From the NCBI GenBank assembly GCA_963719485.1, contig OY970387.1, forward strand, positions 1,550,001-1,614,000: 64,000 bases of DNA, read 5' to 3'. This stretch comes from Bog-473 sp963719485 (GTDB taxonomy: Bacteria; Actinomycetota; Acidimicrobiia; Acidimicrobiales; RAAP-2). A program made the translations under genes and the position numbers. This document shows, piece after piece, positions 35,499-43,151 of the stretch (the first letter of the stretch is position 1; each line of letters begins with the position of its first letter). Under the pieces are notes generated by a model, which had not been told where the DNA came from, did no database searches, and saw only the letters and a list, made by a program, of their open reading frames with translations.

Positions 35499-36140
35499 TC
35501 AGCGCTCTGACGTCACTCCCAACGCCCTCTCACAGAAGGATCGGACCTGGCGCGAGGCTTCTGCCCGTGGCAGCTTGTCCCGAGTCGGATTGAGGCCAGC
35601 CGCCGCCCAGGCCACTGACTGCACCAGTGGCGCGTCGGCCACAGGGTCAGCGAGCGGGAACGAGCCGTCGGCTGCGCCCGCGGCCAGCAGAGACTCCAGG
35701 GGCGCCATCAACAACTTCGCGGCATGGCGCGTCTCCTCGGCGTACCCTTCGGCCCTCATGGCGCCGGGCGACCCGAGCACGGCAACCCGGGCGGCTTTGG
35801 CCCGGTGGTGCCCGAAGCTCAGGATCTCGTCGATCCACGCGTCGAGCGCGGCCCGTGGATTCGGGGCCGCCTCCACCTTCGCCTGCAAGCGAACGGCCGC
35901 GGCTTCGGCTTCCCGCCGGTAGAGCGCGCAGAGCAGCTGGTCCTTCGACTCGAAGTGTCGGTAGAAGGATCGGGTGGACAGGTCTGCTTCGCGCAGGATG
36001 TCGGCCACTGCAGCATCCACGTAGCCGTTGCGCTCCATCACGGCCAAAGCGGCGTCGAGAAGGAGACGCAACTCGTCCTCCGCCTCGAAACGCCGAGGGC
36101 GCCCGGCCCGGGTGGACGGCCCATCCTTGGAGACGGCCAT
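35499..36140 (-). CDS. TetR-family transcriptional regulator, copy 2
   Basis: Protein of 213 residues. The helix-turn-helix is in AAVADILREADLSTRSFYRHFESKDQLL (about 43-70). A basic N-terminal arm STRAGRPRRFEAEDE precedes it. It is the last gene of a minus-strand unit with the DUF35 and thiolase-like genes, 7 bases downstream of DUF35. It probably controls that unit and is a second candidate for the 18-bp operator or for the repeat at 37853. Confidence 0.9.
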   Translation of the reverse strand: MAVSKDGPSTRAGRPRRFEAEDELRLLLDAALAVMERNGYVDAAVADILREADLSTRSFYRHFESKDQLLCALYRREAEAAAVRLQAKVEAAPNPRAALDAWIDEILSFGHHRAKAARVAVLGSPGAMRAEGYAEETRHAAKLLMAPLESLLAAGAADGSFPLADPVADAPLVQSVAWAAAGLNPTRDKLPRAEASRQVRSFCERALGVTSER

Positions 36141-36147
36141 GCCGGCC

Positions 36148-36588
36148 TCAGGCCATCCGGGCCCGGGGGAGGGGGAAGGTGTCGCTCACCTGGTCGAACC
36201 AGATCCGTACGGCATCGCCGATCTTGACCGTGTCGGGGTCGGCATCGGTGATGTTGAGCAGCAACCGCGCTCCCGCGCCCTGGGTGCCGTCCAGCTCGAT
36301 GACGCCCGACACGTACGGCACCACGTCGGCCAACTGCGGCGCCAGGGGATGACGCACCACGGTGTAGGTGTAGATGGTCCCGGTACCGGGCAGGTCGATC
36401 CATGCGAACGCCTGGCTCTGGCATACGAAGCAGAACGGCTGCGGCGGGAGGACGAAGGTGCCGCACACGGTGCACTGCGGTGCGGTCAGCCGGCCCTCGG
36501 CGGCGGCGTCAAAGAAGGGCTGCGTGAGGGCGTCGGCGTAGGGGTCCTTCATCATGGAGGGGAAGGTGCCCTTGATGAGATCGGTCAT
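36148..36588 (-). CDS. DUF35 OB-fold protein with zinc ribbon, copy 2
   Basis: Protein of 146 residues. The zinc ribbon CTVC...CFVC (about 39-55) is followed by an OB-fold with YTYTVVRHP and LNITDADPDTVKIGDAV. It lies directly after the thiolase-like gene at 36619 on the same strand, so the two probably form a complex. This repeats the arrangement at 18454/18921 with a different gene order. Confidence 0.87.
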   Translation of the reverse strand: MTDLIKGTFPSMMKDPYADALTQPFFDAAAEGRLTAPQCTVCGTFVLPPQPFCFVCQSQAFAWIDLPGTGTIYTYTVVRHPLAPQLADVVPYVSGVIELDGTQGAGARLLLNITDADPDTVKIGDAVRIWFDQVSDTFPLPRARMA

Positions 36589-36618
36589 GATTCGTGTTCC
36601 TTTCTCGTCGTCGCCTGG

Positions 36619-37836
36619 TCAGTTGTGCAGCAGCGTGCCGCTGATGGGGAGGCCCGACGGCCCGCCGGTGACCACGGCGACTTCGGCATCGTCGACCTGG
36701 TTGACAGCGACACCCCGCAGCTGCTCGACCGCCTCGCGGACGTGGGTCATGCCGATGATGTAGGCCTCCGACAGGTGGCCGCCGTGGGTGTTGACCGGGA
36801 TGGAACCGCCCTTCCAGCGGATGTTGCCGTCGGCCACGAACGGACCACCCTCGCCGATGGGGCAGAACCCGTAGTCCTCGAGCTGCATGATCACCATCGG
36901 GGAGAAGTGGTCGTAGAACAATGCAACGTCCACATCCTCGGGCCCCACGCCGGCCATTTCGTACATCCGCTTGGCCACCGGACGGTTGCCCGAGGAGGCG
37001 AAGTACTCGTCGGGCATCTGGAAGTACGTGAAGATCGCGGAGCCCCAGCGGCCGGCGCCGCCGTGCGCACTACCGCCGATGTACACGGGCTTCTGTCGGA
37101 GGTCCCTGGCCCGCTCGGCCGACGTGACGACAGCCGCCACCGCGCCGTCGGTCTCCATGGTGTAGTCGAAGAGGCACAGCGGGTCGCTGATCATCCGGGC
37201 GTCGAAGTACTCGTCGAACGTCAGCGGGTCCCGGCGGATGGCGGTCGGTCGCCGGATGGCGTTCTCGCGCTGCGAGATGCACACCTCGGCCAGGTGTTCG
37301 CGCGTGGTCCCGTAGAGCTCCATGTGTCGCCTCGTCAACAGGGCGAAGCTGTGACCCGGTGCCAGCATGCCGGCGCCGGCGATGAAGGCGGCGTAGTTGG
37401 GCACTCCGCCGCCACCGTACGGGCTCCCTCCGCCGCCCAGACCCGGGCCGCCCCCATCGACAGCACTGCCGCCGAGCCGGCGGTTGGCCTGCTGCAGTGT
37501 CATCAGGGTCACGCAGACTTCGGCCTGACCCGAGACGATGGCGGAGGCGGCCAGTCCGAGGGAGCCGGCCGAGCCGCCTCCGCCGGACGTCAGTGAGGCG
37601 GCGAACCGGACTTCGGGGACACCGAGCACCGATGCGACCTGGGCCGGATCGCACGAGCTCGAGTAAATGGTGAACCCGTCGAGATCCTTGATCGTGAGAC
37701 CGGCATCGTCGAGCGCGGCGAGGATCGCCTTGCAGGCCAACTCGAGTTCGGTCTGGGGCAGGGACTCGCTGCGCTTGTAGTACGGCGTCGCCCCGATGCC
37801 GACGATGGCAGTCTTGTCCTTCAACGTCTCCGGCAC
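36619..37836 (-). CDS. Thiolase-like Ltp2-type protein (probable aldolase subunit), copy 2
   Basis: Protein of 405 residues. It has N-terminal KTAIVGIGATPYYKRSES, then RRHMELYGTTREHLAEV, FYDHFSPMVIMQLEDYGFC and VNTHGGHLSEAYIIGM. It lacks a clear thiolase nucleophile, as in Ltp2. Compared with copy 1, it has FYDHF for LYDGF and THGG for TYGG, so the active sites differ. A Gly-rich stretch (GGGGSPYGGGG) lies near residue 135. ATG 37836 has AAAGGGAACG upstream. Confidence 0.82.
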   Translation of the reverse strand: MPETLKDKTAIVGIGATPYYKRSESLPQTELELACKAILAALDDAGLTIKDLDGFTIYSSSCDPAQVASVLGVPEVRFAASLTSGGGGSAGSLGLAASAIVSGQAEVCVTLMTLQQANRRLGGSAVDGGGPGLGGGGSPYGGGGVPNYAAFIAGAGMLAPGHSFALLTRRHMELYGTTREHLAEVCISQRENAIRRPTAIRRDPLTFDEYFDARMISDPLCLFDYTMETDGAVAAVVTSAERARDLRQKPVYIGGSAHGGAGRWGSAIFTYFQMPDEYFASSGNRPVAKRMYEMAGVGPEDVDVALFYDHFSPMVIMQLEDYGFCPIGEGGPFVADGNIRWKGGSIPVNTHGGHLSEAYIIGMTHVREAVEQLRGVAVNQVDDAEVAVVTGGPSGLPISGTLLHN

Positions 37837-37852
37837 TGCGTTCCCTTTCGTG

Positions 37853-37866
37853 AGAACTCTTGTTCT
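37853..37866. promoter_or_regulatory. Inverted repeat AGAAC-TCTT-GTTCT
   Basis: A perfect 5-bp inverted repeat with a 4-base spacer lies about 16-30 bases before the thiolase-like start at 37836, in the gap after the DUF2889 gene. It resembles TetR-type (KstR-like) half-sites but with a longer spacer. The TetR gene at the end of this unit is a natural candidate. Confidence 0.4.
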
Positions 37867-37892
37867 TGATCGACGACGCGGGCAGCGCTCGA

Positions 37893-38840
37893 CTACGCAG
37901 GCAGCGCTGCCGCGAGCACCGGCACTTCTGCCAGTGACCGCAGCCCGTCATTCAGGTGGGTGCAGCAATCGGTGGCGCGGAGTCGCTCGAGGACCTCGCT
38001 GCGCATGGCCCGCAGGTCGGTGCCGGCCATCCACGAGGCGTTGGGTGCCGCTCCCGGGCACTCGACGTACGGCAGCACACGAGGGTGAGCGGTGACGGAG
38101 AGCAGCTTTCCCGTGTCCCGATCGGCCTCGCCGAGCATCTGGTACTCGTGAATGACCACCTCGGAACCGTCGGGTTCCCAGCAGCTGTCGCGGAACATGG
38201 CGTCGATACCGAGGATCCCGCCTTCGTCCCACACATCGATCCGGCGCGCCCGACGCATCGCGATGTCCGGGGGATCGTCCAGCTCGTGCCACCCGAGCGG
38301 ATCCGCCGGGTCGGCCAGGGGCCCCGGTTCGGCGGTGTTCTGGCGGAGACCCGAGATGGAGCCGTCGCTCAACAGCGAGCTCGCTCCGTCGCGAAACCCT
38401 GAACACGTGTCGCGCATGACGCGTCGCGGGGCCATGTTGAGTCGCCGCTTTATCTGAGGGACGTGGTCGACCCAGCGAAGGAAGGCGAATCCGGAAATGA
38501 GCGTGGACCCGGCCAGGTCGTCGAGGAGCAGGTACAAGGGCGTGCCCGCTGTCATCTCGTCGGGCAGCTCCCGTGCGATCGACGATCGGAGGCCTCCACC
38601 GGCGCGAGCGCCAAGCAGTCCCTGCAGACCCGGTCGGTCGGGATCCGCCTCAATGCGTTGGATGTCGCGTTCGCGGCCGGTGACGGTGTACAGATCCGAT
38701 TGGCTGAGGACGATTGGTTCGCCCTCCATCGGTGTGAGCAGATCGCGTGCCCTCCCTTTGAGGTGGAGGTCCGTCCCGAGCCCGTCGGGCCAGAACATGA
38801 GGACGCTCGACGTGCGACGGACCGAATCGGGACGCCGCAC
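37893..38840 (-). CDS. DUF2889 protein
   Basis: Protein of about 315 residues. The N-terminal RRTSSVLMFWPDG, LHLLLDDL-like LYLLLDDLAGSTLISGFA, IHEYQ and C-terminal CCTHLNDGLRSLAEVPVLAAAL match the DUF2889 family, common in mycobacterial and Acidimicrobiia catabolic clusters but of unknown function. GTG 38840 is chosen because conservation begins there and it leaves room for the promoter; TTG 38909 is possible. It is upstream of the thiolase-like/DUF35/TetR genes and divergent from the tandem GntR gene. Confidence 0.75.
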   Translation of the reverse strand: MRRPDSVRRTSSVLMFWPDGLGTDLHLKGRARDLLTPMEGEPIVLSQSDLYTVTGRERDIQRIEADPDRPGLQGLLGARAGGGLRSSIARELPDEMTAGTPLYLLLDDLAGSTLISGFAFLRWVDHVPQIKRRLNMAPRRVMRDTCSGFRDGASSLLSDGSISGLRQNTAEPGPLADPADPLGWHELDDPPDIAMRRARRIDVWDEGGILGIDAMFRDSCWEPDGSEVVIHEYQMLGEADRDTGKLLSVTAHPRVLPYVECPGAAPNASWMAGTDLRAMRSEVLERLRATDCCTHLNDGLRSLAEVPVLAAALPA

Positions 38841-38905
38841 GGGTGGGGCCACCGCCGGATCTGACGGGGGAACAGTCAGCTGCGACAACGCCGGACCCCC
38901 TGTTC

Positions 38906-38922
38906 GCAAATCATGTTTTCAT
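38906..38922 (-). promoter_or_regulatory. Candidate GntR-regulator site 1 (ATGAAAACATGATTTGC)
   Basis: It matches the site at 40510-40526 at 15 of 17 bases. A TACAAT hexamer on the same strand (38926-38921) could be the -10 of the DUF2889 gene, so the site would cover its transcription start. The two copies flank the tandem GntR gene. Confidence 0.55.
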
Positions 38923-39011
38923 TGTAGGCCCCGTTGCGGCTGACGGATAATCCGGCCACTCTTCTCGGTGAAGGCGCTGGTCAAAGGCGTCTAATGTGCC
39001 GTGTGACCAGG

Positions 39012-39017
39012 TAGAAT
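39012..39017 (+). promoter_or_regulatory. -10 element TAGAAT of the tandem GntR gene (leaderless)
   Basis: TAGAAT ends 6 bases before ATG 39024 and there is no Shine-Dalgarno sequence. This is the spacing expected for a leaderless actinobacterial transcript. Confidence 0.5.
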
Positions 39018-39023
39018 GGCGCA

Positions 39024-40454
39024 ATGACCACCCGGACGGCCACCCGCGATGTGGCGCGTCCGGGGGCCGACTCCAACGCAAAGCGGGCGGCCAAGGTGGC
39101 GGACCTCATCATCGAGGACGTGATGGCTCTGGGCTGGCCCGTCGGCGAAGTCCTCGGCTCCGAGACCGACCTGCTCGAGCGCTACCAGGTCAGTCGGGCC
39201 GTGTTCCGGGAGGCCGTTCGCCTGGTGGAGCACCAGCAGGTGGCGCGCACCAGGCGCGGCCCCGGCGGGGGTCTCGTGATCACCGAGCCAACGGTGGGCG
39301 CGGTGATCGACGCCGTGGTGCTGTACCTGCACAGGGTGGACGCTCGGCTCGACGAGATCTTCGAGGCCCGCATCATCCTCGAGGACATCGCCTGCCAGCT
39401 GGCCTCCGAGCGGACCGACGAGAACGATCTGGCCGAGCTCCGGCAATTCGCCGAAAACAAGCCGATCGAACCTGGATCTGATCCGCGCGGGCTCCATGCA
39501 CTGGTGGCGGCGATCAGCCGCAATGCCGGCCTCGAGCTCTTCGTCGACGTCTTCAACCGCGTCGCGCAGCTCTACTCGCCCGACTGGCAGCGCTTCGGCA
39601 GCACGATTGAGAAGGAGACGCGGCACGCGCATGCGATGGTCGCCGAGGCGATCATGGCTGGTGACGCCGGGCTCGCCCGCAATCGGATGCGCAAGCACCT
39701 GCAGGCCGAAGCCGACTTCTTCCGCCGCCGCCGCTCCACCCGCCAGCTGCTGCCGGACTCGGTCGTGCTGGCCCAGTCGGCCCAGGGCAAGGGCGCGGAG
39801 ACGGTGGCGCGCAACATCACCCAGGTCATCGTGGCCGGGGGACTGCAGCCAGGAGAGTTGGTGGGGACCGAGCCCGAACTCATCGAACGCGAGGGCGTGA
39901 GCCGTGCCCTGTTGCGTGAGGCGGTGCGGTTGCTCGAGCATCACCAGATCGCCCGCATGCGCCGCGGCCCCGGCGGCGGTCTCTTCGTCATGGCGCCGAC
40001 CACGAACGCAGTGACCGAGATGGCCGCGATCTATCTCGCCCGCCGCGGCATGCAACTCGGTGAGTTGGCGGAGCTCCGCACCGGTGTCGAGGTGGCGATC
40101 ACGGACCTGGCTGCGGAACGCATTGACGGCGACGGCGTAGCGGGGATGGAGGAGGCGCTCACCCGCGAGGAGCACGCCACTGACGCCGAGAGGGCAGAGG
40201 CTGTCCACGACCTGCACGCCGCCGTGGCCGCGGCGGCCCAGAACCGGGTGCTCCTGCTGGTCGCACTGGTGCTGATCCGTCTCAGCCGGCTGCATCAGAT
40301 CGAACGTCTGGCTCCGAAGGCACAGAAGCAGATCAGGGCCGAGGTACTCCGCACCCACGAGGGCATCGCCGCCGCCGTGGAGGCGGGGGATCGCGAGCTG
40401 GCTCGGCACCGCATGCGCCGGCATCTCGAGGCGCTCGGCGCCCTCATGCACTGA
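39024..40454 (+). CDS. Tandem-duplicated GntR/FadR-type regulator
   Basis: Protein of 476 residues made of two complete GntR-FadR modules in a row. Each has a winged helix (about residues 24-90 and 260-325) and an FCD-like helical effector domain. The duplicated signatures are VSRAVFREAVRLVEHQQVARTRRGPGGGL and VSRALLREAVRLLEHHQIARMRRGPGGGL. Each effector half ends with a DxxLARxRMRxHL helix. GntR proteins normally dimerise, so this chain could act as a covalent pseudo-dimer with two different ligand pockets. Candidate binding sites flank the gene at 38906 and 40510. Confidence 0.9.
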   Translation: MTTRTATRDVARPGADSNAKRAAKVADLIIEDVMALGWPVGEVLGSETDLLERYQVSRAVFREAVRLVEHQQVARTRRGPGGGLVITEPTVGAVIDAVVLYLHRVDARLDEIFEARIILEDIACQLASERTDENDLAELRQFAENKPIEPGSDPRGLHALVAAISRNAGLELFVDVFNRVAQLYSPDWQRFGSTIEKETRHAHAMVAEAIMAGDAGLARNRMRKHLQAEADFFRRRRSTRQLLPDSVVLAQSAQGKGAETVARNITQVIVAGGLQPGELVGTEPELIEREGVSRALLREAVRLLEHHQIARMRRGPGGGLFVMAPTTNAVTEMAAIYLARRGMQLGELAELRTGVEVAITDLAAERIDGDGVAGMEEALTREEHATDAERAEAVHDLHAAVAAAAQNRVLLLVALVLIRLSRLHQIERLAPKAQKQIRAEVLRTHEGIAAAVEAGDRELARHRMRRHLEALGALMH

Positions 40455-40492
40455 TCGGCAGCGAGGTCCCGGTCCCCCCTTCCGCTGGCCAC

Positions 40493-40526
40493 TTGACATT
40501 CGCGTCGATATGAGAACATCATTTGC
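40493..40526 (+). promoter_or_regulatory. Promoter TTGACA with candidate GntR-regulator site 2
   Basis: TTGACA (40493-40498) is followed 18 bases later by CATCAT (40517-40522). The 17-bp motif ATGAGAACATCATTTGC (40510-40526) covers the -10 position, and ATATG/CATAT arms (40508-40512, 40526-40530) bracket it. It precedes the amidohydrolase at 40591. Binding here would block the polymerase. Confidence 0.55.
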
Positions 40527-40590
40527 ATATTGAGCGGCAGGATCCACGTCCGCGCCATGCACACGACGAGGAGGAGGCCGAGGAGGTCAC

Positions 40591-41754
40591 ATGGGTGAGC
40601 TGGTCGAGAAGAAATTGTGGGCGAACTCGGGCGACTCGCACCTGATGGAGCCGCCGGACCTGTTCTCGTCGTTGCCCGAGGACATCACGGAGCGCCTGCC
40701 CCGCAGTGTCAAGGACCCGAGCGGTGACTTCGAGACGATCTACATCGACGGGCAGGAGTTCCGACGCGACCTCCCGAAAGGCAGCAAGCCGAAGAAGGGA
40801 CTCGGCATCAACGCCCGACCCACCGACTCCCAGGAGGAGGACTTCATCAACCGCGTCATCGGTGGCAATGACCCGGTGGCGCGGATCAAGGACCTCGACA
40901 ACGAGGGCGTGTGGGGCGAGGTCATGTACCCCTCACTCGGCATCTGGACCTTCAATGTCCGCACCCCTCGCGTCGTCAGGGAGGGCTGCCGTGCCCTGAA
41001 CGACTGGGCCCTCGAGTTCCAGCACCACTCACCGCGGTTCGTCTGCGTGGCCTCCATCCCGCTGCTCGACATCGACGACGCCGTGGCTGAGGTCAAGCGG
41101 GCCCACGAAGGGGGTTTCCTCTGCGGTTTCCTCCCCACTCGTCCACCCTTGGGCCGGCCGGAATGGAACGACGAAGAGTGGGACCCCCTGTGGGAAGCCT
41201 TCGCCGAGACGGGCATGGTCATCGGCTTCCACATCGGGACCGAGCCGCACGACCCCACGGAGCGCACGGGGGTCTACTACCGGGGCCGCGGCGGCGCAGT
41301 GCTCAACTACGTCGAGACGACCTATGGCGGTCAGCGCGCCGTGACCCAGCTCATCGCCTGTGGCGCCCTCGATCGTCATCCCGAGCTCAAGGTCCTCGTG
41401 TCCGAGGGCGGGGCAACCTGGGGGCCCTTCATCGCCGACCGAATGGACGAGGGCTACCGCCAACACGGCGCCGCAGTCCGGCCCACCCTCTCGAAGCTCC
41501 CGAGCCGGTTCCTCTACGACCAGGTCTACGCGTCGTTCCAACACGACATCTCTGCTGTGGCGGCGAACTCGGCGATGGGGTGGAAGAACGTCATGTGGGG
41601 CAGCGACTACCCCCATTTCGAGGGCACCTTCGGTCACACGCAAAAGACGTTGCACGAGCTGTTCGACGGGGCGGATGCAATGGTCAGTCGGCGCATCCGG
41701 ATCGGGGCCTTTCAGGAGCTCTTCCCGAGCGTCCCGGCGCCGCCGGTCGACTGA
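40591..41754 (+). CDS. Amidohydrolase-2 family metal-dependent hydrolase, copy 2
   Basis: Protein of 387 residues. It starts with NSGDSHLMEPPDLF (D-x-H metal motif), has VIGFHIGTEPHDP in the middle and ends with VMWGSDYPHFEGTFGH, which carries the conserved Asp. It is of the same broad family as the enzyme at 20882 but clearly diverged. It may cleave or decarboxylate a catabolic intermediate. GAGGAGG motifs lie upstream of ATG 40591. It is expected to be controlled by the tandem GntR protein. Confidence 0.87.
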   Translation: MGELVEKKLWANSGDSHLMEPPDLFSSLPEDITERLPRSVKDPSGDFETIYIDGQEFRRDLPKGSKPKKGLGINARPTDSQEEDFINRVIGGNDPVARIKDLDNEGVWGEVMYPSLGIWTFNVRTPRVVREGCRALNDWALEFQHHSPRFVCVASIPLLDIDDAVAEVKRAHEGGFLCGFLPTRPPLGRPEWNDEEWDPLWEAFAETGMVIGFHIGTEPHDPTERTGVYYRGRGGAVLNYVETTYGGQRAVTQLIACGALDRHPELKVLVSEGGATWGPFIADRMDEGYRQHGAAVRPTLSKLPSRFLYDQVYASFQHDISAVAANSAMGWKNVMWGSDYPHFEGTFGHTQKTLHELFDGADAMVSRRIRIGAFQELFPSVPAPPVD

Positions 41755-41807
41755 ACCGGCCCAAAACATCACGGCGCCCGCGGGGCAGCCAGGTGTGGGA
41801 CCGGGGT

Positions 41808-41825
41808 CTTTTAGGATACTCTTTA
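41808..41825 (-). promoter_or_regulatory. Regulon operator, copy 3
   Basis: The right half TACTCTTTA matches the consensus well; the left half CTTTTAGGA is weak. It lies 33 bases before the ATG of the broken dehydratase gene at 41858. GATACT (41815-41820) could be the -10. Confidence 0.45.
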
Positions 41826-41857
41826 GGGCCGAGACCGGGCACCGACGAAGGGGAACC

Positions 41858-43151
41858 ATGGCGACGACGACATCGGAAGAGTTCAAGAAGGCCACCGACT
41901 ACCGTTCAAGGAAGAGGACATCGAGCGGGCCAAGGCGCTGGTCGGCCGGTGGGCCCCTTCTGGAGCACGCGAGTTCCTGACCGAGGCGACACCACGACGC
42001 CATGCGCAACTTCGCCCGCGGCTACGGCGACGACAACCCCCTCTTCGCCTACGAGGAGTACGGCAAGACGACGCGCTGGGGGGGCCAGATCGCCGCCGCC
42101 GATGATCCCGATCGCGCTGAACCGGCCGCTCTACGCCGACCCGCCCAAGGAGAGGATCAAGCGGCCCGTCGTTCCGCGGCATCCACGTCTTCGTCTCCGG
42201 CAGCACCTGGCAGTGGTTCCGCCCGCTCATCGCCGGCGACTCGCTGTACAGCTTCGGCGGCACCGAGTCGGTCGTCGAGAAGAAGTCCGAGTTCGCCGAA
42301 CGGTCGGTCCTGGTGACCTACATCAGCGTGAAGATGAACCAGCGGGCGGAGATCGTCGCCATCTCACGTACGCTGGCGATCCACACCGAGCGCAAGACCG
42401 CCCGGGAGAAGGGCAAGTACGCCGCCTTCGAGCCGGCGACCTACACCGACGAGGACATCGCCGAAGATCGACGCCATCTACGCCGCCGAACAGGTCCAGG
42501 GGCCGGAGCCCCGCTAGTGGGAGGACGTGCACGTCGGCGACGCTCTGACACCCGATGGCCAAGGGTCCGCTGACGACGACCGACATGATCGTCTTCCACG
42601 CCGGCGGCTACGGCTTCGTGCCGTACGCGCCGTGCGCCAACCGGATCGCCTACAAGAACCGCCAGCGCATCGCCCCGTTCTACGTGAAGAACGAATACGG
42701 CGTGCCCGACGTGGCGCAGCGGGTGCACTGGGATTCGGCCTGGGCGCAGGCGATCGGCAATCCGATGGCCTACGACTACGGGGTGATGCGCGACTGCTGG
42801 TTGTCGCACTACATGACCGACTGGATGGGCGACGACGGTTGGCTCGTCTCGCAGAGCTCCGAGATCCGCAAGTTCAACTACATCGGCGACACCCACGTGA
42901 TCACCGGCGAGGTGGTCGACAAGCGCATCGAGGACGGGCGGTGCGTCGTAGACATCGAGATGCGAGGCACGAACCAGCGCGACACCGTCACCTGCCCGGG
43001 CAAGGCCACCGTCGCCCTCCCCAGCCAGGAGCACGGACCGATCCGCTTGCCCGAGCCGCCGAGCGACCTGGCCGCCCAGGCCGTGGAGATGCTCGAACGG
43101 CATCACGAGATCGTTGCCGAACGCAAGGCCAAGAGCGAGGGCGAGGGGTGA
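41858..43151 (+). pseudogene. MaoC/FAS1-type acyl dehydratase, broken by indels and a stop
   Basis: Stitching frames gives one long dehydratase of about 430 residues with two hot-dog domains. Breaks are near 41903 (one base lost), near 41988, 42100, 42169, 42466 and 42551 (one base gained each), plus an in-frame TAG at 42515-42517 in PR-stop-WEDV. After removing the six indels the frame runs from ATG 41858 through the intact C-terminal half to the stop at 43149. The intact relatives hydrate enoyl-CoA thioesters beside acyl-CoA dehydrogenases, as here. Either the gene has decayed or the 650-base stretch has sequencing errors. Confidence 0.8.
42555..43151 (+). CDS. Intact C-terminal hot-dog half of the MaoC-type dehydratase
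   Basis: An uninterrupted frame of 198 codons from MAKGPLTTTDMIVFHAGGYG to the stop. It carries the second hot-dog domain, including VHWDSAWAQAIGNPMAYDYG and RKFNYIGDTHVITGEVV. It could be expressed alone from ATG 42555, though no good ribosome site precedes that codon. Its TGA overlaps the GTG of the next dehydrogenase. See the pseudogene entry for the upstream half. Confidence 0.75.
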   Translation: MAKGPLTTTDMIVFHAGGYGFVPYAPCANRIAYKNRQRIAPFYVKNEYGVPDVAQRVHWDSAWAQAIGNPMAYDYGVMRDCWLSHYMTDWMGDDGWLVSQSSEIRKFNYIGDTHVITGEVVDKRIEDGRCVVDIEMRGTNQRDTVTCPGKATVALPSQEHGPIRLPEPPSDLAAQAVEMLERHHEIVAERKAKSEGEG

